A stretch of DNA of 15,128 bases from Lobulomyces angularis (lineage: Eukaryota > Chytridiomycota > Chytridiomycetes > Lobulomycetales > Lobulomycetaceae): contig JADHYX010000210.1 in the NCBI GenBank assembly GCA_027604685.1, forward strand, positions 1-15,128, given 5' to 3'. Below the pieces are notes generated by a model. That model was given only the letters and a program-made list of their open reading frames with translations, was not told the origin of the DNA and did not search any database. The position numbers and the translations under genes are program-made. Within the stretch, counting starts at the first letter, position 1. Each line of letters opens with the position of its first letter. Positions 8,366-15,128 of the stretch are shown one piece after another.

Positions 8366-10653
8366 CTATTTTCTCAAATCTTCTATCAGTGTCAACGCTG
8401 CTTGCTTCCCTGGACTGCCCATTACTCCACCACCTGGATGACCACCACTACCACACATATAATAACCTTTAATGGGAGTCCTATAATAAACAAAAATTTT
8501 TTAGGAATATATTTCAATTTTATGTTTACCTGTATCCACCAACCTGCCCAGGATTTTTGGCATGAACACTTGTTGGTCTCACAAAGTATAATGCATCTAA
8601 ATTCATACAGCCATGCTTGAAAAAAATATATAAAAAATTTACAATTCAATATAAATTGAATACAAAAATGTTGCCCCCAGTTAAATTAAATTCTTTCTCA
8701 AGATCTGGTGGAGTTAGCACATCCACCTACAAGTGAAAAGTTATTTTTAAAAGTAATTTATAAGAACTATTACGTGCTCTATTGATTTTTCAAATCCTGG
8801 ACAATATGAGTCAATAATTTTAAAAACGTCACTAGCTAATTTAGATTTTCGAGCTTCGTTGACTTCAGTATTCGTTGTACTAAAATATTCGTACGGGGTC
8901 CATTGTACAAACAGCGTTACAACATGTTTTCCAGGAGGGGAAATAGTCTTATCTAGAGATGAAGGAATTGTCATTTCTATCATAGGAACCTTACTGGGAA
9001 CCTTTTTATAAATTTACGTTCTAATTTTAATTCAAAAAAAAAATATTTCCTTACTTGATTCAAAGAAGATTCCTTATAGGCTTCATTTAGTTCTTCCAAA
9101 CTTGCTGCACCCAAATGAATAGTAGTAGAATGATGGGGACAAGGCTGGTTATTTTCTTTGTTTGGCAAACAGGTGAAATTGGGTAAGGAATTCACAGCAA
9201 GATTTATCTTTGTTGTTGCGCTGCTGTAACTAATTCCATGTATGGCTTTAAGAAAATCATCCGGTAAAGTACCCTTTTCAGGTAAAAGGTCTAAAAAGGT
9301 TACTTTTGGAGTGGCATTACTCATAACCTTTTAAATATTAAATTTTAATAAAGAAGAAAATAGGTTACAGTGTGCGCTTCAATAACTTCACCACTTTCCA
9401 GAAGAACTCCGGTTACTTTACATTCACCATTAATCGTTTCTACCAGTACCTGCTTCACTTTAGAATTTGTTCTAATTTCCACTCCATTATCTTTTGCAAC
9501 AGCTGCTATTGCACTAGAGACAGATCCCATTCCACCTTCAACGTACCCCCAAGCGCCAGATTTTTCATCCAACTCTCCCATTAAATGATGTAGTAAAACG
9601 TAGCTACTGCCTGTACTCATTGGGGAAATGTTCGCACCGATTACTGCATCAGCTAAATAATATTCCAAAATATTTTAAAATATATACGAAAAATTAAATA
9701 TACTTGCTAGCGTGGCTTTAAGTGGTTCGCTTTCAAACCTTCAAATAAAAAAAATATTAAAACTTTCTTAAATTTGTTATATACCATTGAGATAAAATTT
9801 TGCTTGCAGGGGCAGTTAGTAATTCATAAAAGGACCCGATATTCTTTACACCTAGTTCTTTAATTGCGTTTAGTGGTGGCCCAATTTGCTTTAAAGAAGC
9901 AGCCAGGTTTTTCATGGATAACCCAGATGCAAGATCTATTGGTGAAGAGTCTAACAAAGGGTTTACTCCACGCACCATAGATGCTAACCAGTCTTCGTAA
10001 ATTGCATATGCATTGGCATCCTAAGATTTTGTAAATTAGAGTAATAAAAGAATTATACTTTAGTGGAAAATTTTTTAATTTGCTCATAGTTTAATTGCCG
10101 ATCATGACCAAGCAGCAAATACTGGTTATTTTTCAAAGGAGTGAAAGAGGACCATGGCTCTCTCAGATAATATTTTAATCCGTATTTCTTTAATTCAAGT
10201 TCATTAATAATTTGAGGGCGCAAAAGAGAAAGCAGATACGAGCATCTGCTGTATTTAAAACCGGGATATAATTCTATTGCAAAAATTAAGATTGCAAATC
10301 TCTTTTCACTAACCTTCGCTGCCGTGAGTTTTTAGAAAAAAAAATTTAGATGAATAAATAATAAATTAATTAGGATCTTACGTAACGGCTGCACCTCCTA
10401 TGATATGTCCTATTAAATTTTAATTTAAATCACTTTTTAGTTTGCAACAAAATATTCTTACTTGACTCCAAAACTAAAATATTTTTTTGCGGATTTTTAT
10501 TGGTTTTGGATTGTTTAGCTAAATACGCAGCAGCTGTTAACCCGTTATGGCCACCACCTAGCAAATTTAGTTTGAAAGGGTTTTAACTATACCAATGATT
10601 ACAGTATCATAAGTTTTTGTGGAGAACTTTTTTACAAAGGATAGTCGTAGCAT
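8366..10653 (-). CDS. PYROXD2: PYROXD2, mitochondrial FAD-dependent oxidoreductase, 574 aa, 13 exons
   Basis: Exons, high to low: 10653-10593, 10557-10462, 10409-10382, 10318-10314 (5 bases), 10273-10059, 10020-9785, 9738-9704, 9652-9369, 9327-9055, 9001-8774, 8726-8664, 8615-8530, 8480-8366; all introns are GT-AG. The product is a phytoene-desaturase-like flavoprotein of the PYROXD2 family, which in animals sits in the mitochondrial matrix; its substrate is not settled. Residues 15-52 form the Rossmann FAD site: YDTVIIGGGHNGL with GxGxxG at G21, G23 and G26, then the acidic end of strand 2 in VLES (E51). Further family blocks are ELYPGFKYS (after T62-E63), [54 protein letters not shown] and, at the C-terminus, [12 protein letters not shown] (residues 547-558). 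The length nearly equals human PYROXD2 (581). The first 14 residues are basic and hydrophobic with no acid, like a mitochondrial presequence. It is complete, with no disabling change seen. Confidence 0.94.
10314..10318 (-). other. Five-base microexon of PYROXD2
   Basis: On the minus strand the sequence reads ...GGCAG, CGAAG, GTTAGT..., an acceptor, five bases and a donor. The previous exon ends in phase 2 (AC) and the next begins AATTATATCCC. Joining them directly shifts frame and hits TAA within a few codons. Including CGAAG gives ACC GAA GAA TTA TAT CCC, that is T-E-E-L-Y-P, the family's conserved sequence at this place. The flanking introns are then 63 bases (10319-10381) and 40 bases (10274-10313), within the window's normal range. 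Confidence 0.82.
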
Positions 10654-11210
10654 GTTATTTGCAAAAAAATGAACAAATGTTGAATAAAAAAGTTTATGAT
10701 AAAAGTTAATTTTTTTTTTAATTAAAGTTTATTTTTTTCCCCACTATATTTAACCGAAACAATTGAAAATTTTTTTTTTATAAAATCTTCTATTTTTGTG
10801 TAGAGTTATTATTGTAAAATAAGTTTAATGGATTTCAGACCCAAGAAGCCTAAGTGTTTAACTCCAACGGTTATATTAATGCCATTATTTTTACATCAAG
10901 AGACTAATATGGTGTATTTTGTTCTGGACTGCAGTAAGTTGTTTTATATTTTTCAATGAATTACTGTTGCAATCGTGACGAATGCTTTTTTCATTTGTTA
11001 ATTAAACAATTCATTTGCAATTCACTTTAATGTAAACCTCGATTAAATTTAAGAACTGAAGCTTTCTTTTGAAAAGGTTTACATTTACTTAGTTAATTTA
11101 ATAATTAATGTAAAATGTTACTTCAAAAAAAAAAGTTGGTTTTTTAAACCCTTGTAGTTCCCTTTCTTTTTTTTGAATTTATTGAAATTTCAAGATTGGA
11201 GGAAAAAAAA
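10654..11210. other. Spacer between divergent PYROXD2 and ATAD5 genes
   Basis: These 557 bases separate two start codons pointing away from each other, so they must hold both promoters. Homopolymer A and T runs are frequent and no canonical promoter element stands out. The part at 10828-10940 is richer in G+C than its surroundings and looks like an exon; it is described separately. Confidence 0.6.
10828..10933 (+). other. Exon-like segment or short open frame upstream of ATAD5
   Basis: An ATG at 10828 opens a 43-codon frame ending at TGA 10957-10959. A strong donor (GCA|GTAAGT) lies at 10933/10934, in phase 1. Splicing to the acceptor TTGTAG at 11157 would join it in frame to the ATAD5 frame and extend that protein N-terminally. 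The implied intron of 224 bases is, however, three times longer than any other here, and the added residues from 11158 are mostly a translated pyrimidine tract. It could instead be a 5' untranslated exon, a separate small peptide, or chance. I do not recognise its sequence. Confidence 0.3.
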
Positions 11211-14200
11211 ATGCAATATGAAGCATTTGGTAAAACTGATTCATGCGGTTATGAAGAAAATGAAAATGCTGCAAAAGCAAATTATGAAATTTTTTTCAAT
11301 GAAAATGCTATGAAACCCCAAACTCATCAAGTGGAAAATGGTTCTGACACTGGTAAAGATAATGCAATTGACAACCAAGTTGATGTAGATATATTGGAGC
11401 AAGTAACTGCAATGAAAATGCATCCTTTTTTTTCAATGAGCTGTAAGAGAAACCAGCAACTTAAATTTAAACAAGGAAAGTTTACTAAAGAAAATAACTT
11501 GAACAGCTCAACTAAAAAATCCTATCAGTCTAAAAAAAAAAAGGATAAACCTAATGCAGCAAATTCACAAAAGACAAAAAAAAGTATACCTCCGATTACC
11601 CCTGTAACATCTGTATCTTTCCACTTGGGAAGTGTTGAAGAGTCAAATTTGAACCCATCATTTCAACAAAAGCCAGTTAGTTCATTGCAGAAAAATCCTT
11701 TTTTTTTAACCAAACTGGAAAAGAAACAGTTGGAGCGACAAGCAAGTTTACAACAAAATCATGTTATAGTAGTGGATGATTATAGTATACCCAATCCTAC
11801 TACAGATTTTGACATTTGCAAAGTTAGAAAAAAAATTGCAGTAAAGGATGCTGCTTTTCCATCGAAAGAAAACTATCATGTTAACTTTCCTAATTCTCTA
11901 TATGCAGGCACATATAAAAAAAAAAAGAAAAATAATTCCAAGTTTCGCTTTGACTGCAATGTATTTACAGAGAATAAATTCAATTTTCTACATTTAACAA
12001 AAAATCAAGATTATTCTGCAAAAGTCAATAATTGTAAATCAGTAAGGGTTAGCAACGCTTTACAGATTCAAGACTCCTTTAAGGATAATATTAAGTTTAT
12101 TTACACCACACATGACACGTGGATGGAATTTTTAACCAATTCGTATGAAAGCTGTTCGAAAGGGGAATGGCAAGCGCTACCCGCTTACAAAAGAATTTCT
12201 GAAAAAATAAGAAAAAGTAGTATATCAACAAAAAAAAATTCTGTTAGTGATTTAACCCCTTTATGTGAGAAATACAGGCCAACATTAACAGAACACATAA
12301 TTGGAAAATCTTCAAGGAGTGCTGCTGAAGCACTGAAACTATATTTAAATGGTTGGACTGGAAAAAAGAAAAATATCAATCACGAAAAAATTATAAATAT
12401 GGAAGGCGTTAAAATAAATAATGACATAGGGAAAACGCCTTTGGGCAACTTTATCGATGATGAAGACGTTATAGAGGATTTATATACGGATATTTCAGCA
12501 AAGGATATTGCAGATTACATCAATAATAAAAAAAAGATGATTTTAAAAAAATCAAAAGTTAATGTGTATCCAAGGTTTGTAATGCTTATAGGTCCAAGTG
12601 GTAGTGGAAAAAGCACAATTGTAGAAACAGTGGTTAAGGAATGTGGTTATGAAATTTTAGAATGGAATGCTGGCATGAAGAGGGGGGGAAAGGTTTGTCT
12701 TAATAAATACAATTCAATTTTAATGCTTCAATTCAACTTTAACGCTTTAAAGGAACTTGTCGGGCAATTGGAAGCAACTCAAAGTCATCGTATGGGAATA
12801 TCGCGAAGCTTAAATGATACAGTTGACAATTCTGTATCGGAAAATCAATATTTTTTTGGTCACCAGTCCACATCAAAACTGGAAGAGGGAGTGAATGAAA
12901 TCAACACAAAAAAACGGCGAATTGATGGGAAGAATACTTATGATATCAATGAAGCAAAAAGTAAACCTTTTGAAGATGATGCGCAAGATATCGATATTCT
13001 TACAGCTGCTAGCCCTCCCACAGTGATGGAATTTGTGCAAATTGACAATTTTATCAAGAACGCAACAGAGATTATCATTACTAAGGAAGGTGAATTTGAC
13101 AATAACCAAGCTTCCTCAGGCAGCAGAAATCAAGATTTCGTGAACGTGAAGGTACCTTCGCCAACTGAAGTGCAATATGCTGAGGAGCGCGTAATTGAAA
13201 CAAGTTCATTTTCCAGTGAAGTATACCCCAATTTTAATTACGAAAATAAAGAAAAATTGAAAAAGGTGTTGATTGTTATTGAAGAAGTTGATTTACTTTT
13301 TGAACAAGATAAAGGTTTTTGGTCTGGTGTTTGCTCTTTAATGGAAAATAGTAAAAGACCTATTATTTTTACAGCTGAAAGTAAATATATACAACGAACT
13401 GAATATAAACACTTTAATATCAATTTATTCTTATAGAAAATCCCCTCAATCCGTACAATAAGGCAATTCCAGCAAATCTTCAAAATTTTCTATTGCAGAG
13501 CATTATTGTCATAGAAACTGATTTTCCAGAAAAAGTTGAATTGTTTCCATACCTGAGCTTATTATGCTTAAGTGAAGGATTTTTAGCTAATCCCGAGTAC
13601 TTTGAAAAAAAATTGACTCAAGTTGAAAATGAAACTACCATGATTTCTCGCCAGGAGTATGAACGAAGAAGCAAGGTCAATATGAAAGCGTCAATTTCTA
13701 ATTTGCAATTCGAATTATCTTCGTTGAGGGATGAGCAAATTGTTTGCGATATTGGAAACAAAGATTGGGAAGCGGAGGTAATAAAGTTTAAGGTACTGGA
13801 TTGCTTTTTCACAAAAGACAAAACTGAGTTGGCAAATAATGTGGATTTTATTGTATTTGAAAATCTGGAACATGAAATAATTAACAGCTTAGGAAAAGTG
13901 AATCCAATTTTTAATGAAATCAACGAAAATTGTATTGAAAAGGAGAAGGATATTATTACGTTAGAAATGCTAGAAATTATGTCAAAAGTTTGCCTACTAG
14001 TATCTGATTTAGATGCTATATGTAAGATAAAAGAATGGGAAACCTTTCAGGTACTATAAACACTTAATTTTTTTTGTAATCTTTTTAAGAATTTCTCTCC
14101 TGATACTTTTAATAATGATTCCGATTTATTACAAACTTTCCCTATGATACCCAAATTTAAAAGTTCTGCTTCAGGGAATAGCGCAATTAAAGCTTATAAT

Positions 14201-14861
14201 TTTGCACTGTTACATAACTTTTACTTTAAAGAAAGAGTTGCATATCAAAATGAAATACTGAATACTCTGCAACTAATATCTCACTGTGAAATAAAGAAGT
14301 TGGGCACAAAACTCATTCAAAACTTCAGCTCAGACGAGGCTTCTTCTAAATCCTACTGTGAGATAGATCTATTAGAAAAAAAACATTTTAAAACCTCCGA
14401 GAATCAATTTACCATTATTAAAAAATATAAAAACAACCCGTAAGCTTTTTAAATTAATAAATTAATGATTACTATTAATTAATAGGTTTAAATATCCTCT
14501 AAATAAAATAGAAAAATTAAATCTATTGGAAATTCAAATTTTGGAAAGTTTGCAGTACTTTGCACAGGAAGTAATTAAATCCGAAAATTATTATGTTGAG
14601 ATCAGACCATTACTAAAAAAAATGCTAACTTTTAATTCTAAGAAATTTCAAGATGAACATAAAAATTTAGAGGAGGATAAACCGAATTTACGAAGTAACA
14701 TTTGGAATGACTATAATTTTCAACAAAAAAGGGTAACCAGGTCAATTTTGAAGGGACTAAAAGGGTTCAAAACAAAACGCAAACCATATTTCAATTCAGA
14801 GTATGACGAATTATATGATAATTATCTTGATTGTTGGGATAAAATTTTTTTGCATTTTTAA
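11211..14861 (+). CDS. ATAD5: ATAD5/Elg1-like AAA+ PCNA unloader, 1149 aa, 5 exons
   Basis: Exons are 11211-12692, 12753-13380, 13437-14050, 14090-14439 and 14486-14861, with GT-AG introns of 60, 56, 39 and 46 bases. ATG 11211 is the first in frame after a TAA at 11145. The family forms a clamp-loader-like complex with RFC2-5 that removes PCNA, including SUMO- or ubiquitin-marked PCNA, from DNA. Residues 1-340 are polar, with basic clusters near 102-115 and 234-240 (likely nuclear localisation) and a SUMO-interaction-like VIVVDD at 185-190. The clamp-loader core opens with CEKYRP (E353-P357). Walker A is GPSGSGKS (461-468). Next come NAGMKRGGK and ELVGQLEATQSH, the family's NASxxRSG/ATQSH block, then an insert of about 130 residues, also typical of ATAD5/Elg1. 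Walker B is VLIVIEEVD (666-674), followed by KRPIIFTAE (sensor 1). The C-terminal part is helical and ends with a basic patch. The length lies between yeast Elg1 (791) and human ATAD5 (1844). RFC1 and CTF18 fit less well. Confidence 0.9.
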
Positions 14862-15128
14862 TGTGCAGCTTTTTTTTTATTGCAAATGCTCCACGCTATC
14901 GTAATATCTTTGAAAAATTAGTTGAAATATTTTCGCAATAGCTTCGTTCATAATTTTAGTAGTAAACTACTTCATGAACTGAATGTACAATTTAATTTCT
15001 ATTTATGTAAATTTCAGTGAACTTGATAAATCTTAAAATAAATGTAATTAGTAAAATAAAACTTTTCACAAAGAAAAAATAAATTCAATTCATCATTTTT
15101 TTTTTTTTTTTTTTTTTCATTCCTTTTT
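14862..15128. other. 3' flank of ATAD5
   Basis: This is non-coding AT-rich sequence after the TAA stop. It contains AATAAA poly(A) signals at 15037-15042 and 15055-15060, a further one near 15078, and a run of 22 T at 15096-15117. No other gene begins before the window ends. Confidence 0.6.
15037..15042 (+). terminator. Poly(A) signal AATAAA of ATAD5
   Basis: This is the first AATAAA on the plus strand after the stop at 14859-14861, 176 bases downstream. A second copy lies at 15055-15060. Together they suggest a 3' untranslated region of about 200 bases. Confidence 0.5.

Noticed and set aside
8422..8649. A 75-codon minus-strand frame with a hydrophobic run
   Set aside because: It overlaps two PYROXD2 exons and an intron in another frame, and the true frame there encodes conserved family blocks ([10 protein letters not shown]).
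11196..11210. An upstream TTG as start of ATAD5
   Set aside because: A eukaryotic nuclear gene should start at ATG. The first in-frame ATG is at 11211 and nothing in the five extra codons supports the earlier start.
15096..15117. The 22-base T run as the reverse of a retroposed poly(A) tail
   Set aside because: No adjoining retrogene or target duplication is visible, and long A or T runs are common in this window.

Overview
The window is nuclear DNA from a compact, very AT-rich eukaryote with many introns. It holds three complete protein genes, two on the minus strand and one on the plus strand. All three had to be rebuilt from short exons joined by GT-AG introns. I count 37 introns, all between 35 and 70 bases. 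The three genes end in TGA, TAG and TAA, and no stop codon is needed as sense, so the standard genetic code applies. The WDR87/WDR97-type gene points to a lineage with motile cilia or flagella, for example a zoosporic or unicellular opisthokont-like organism or a small invertebrate. I cannot name the species.

Layout: 1-1747 is intergenic. It carries a three-copy repeat of about 70-78 bases (two direct copies, one inverted), a 50-base tandem duplication and a strongly A-biased stretch. 1748-8000 (minus) is a 22-exon gene for a 1725-residue protein with two WD40 propellers, a long disordered linker and a HEAT-like C-terminal part. 8001-8365 is a spacer. 8366-10653 (minus) is a 13-exon PYROXD2 gene for a 574-residue mitochondrial FAD-dependent oxidoreductase; one exon appears to be only 5 bases. 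10654-11210 is the spacer between divergent genes and contains an unexplained exon-like segment. 11211-14861 (plus) is a 5-exon ATAD5/Elg1 gene for a 1149-residue PCNA unloader. 14862-15128 is 3' flank with poly(A) signals and a 22-base T run.

The three genes serve unrelated jobs (axoneme, mitochondrial redox, DNA replication), and their order suggests no shared pathway. The strongest unusual observations are the 5-base microexon, which restores the conserved Thr-Glu-Glu of PYROXD2, the uniformly tiny introns, the repeat family in the left flank, and a SUMO-interaction-like motif with a changed sensor-2 residue in the ATAD5 protein. I see no sign of a mobile element with its own coding capacity, a CRISPR array, an rRNA or a tRNA.
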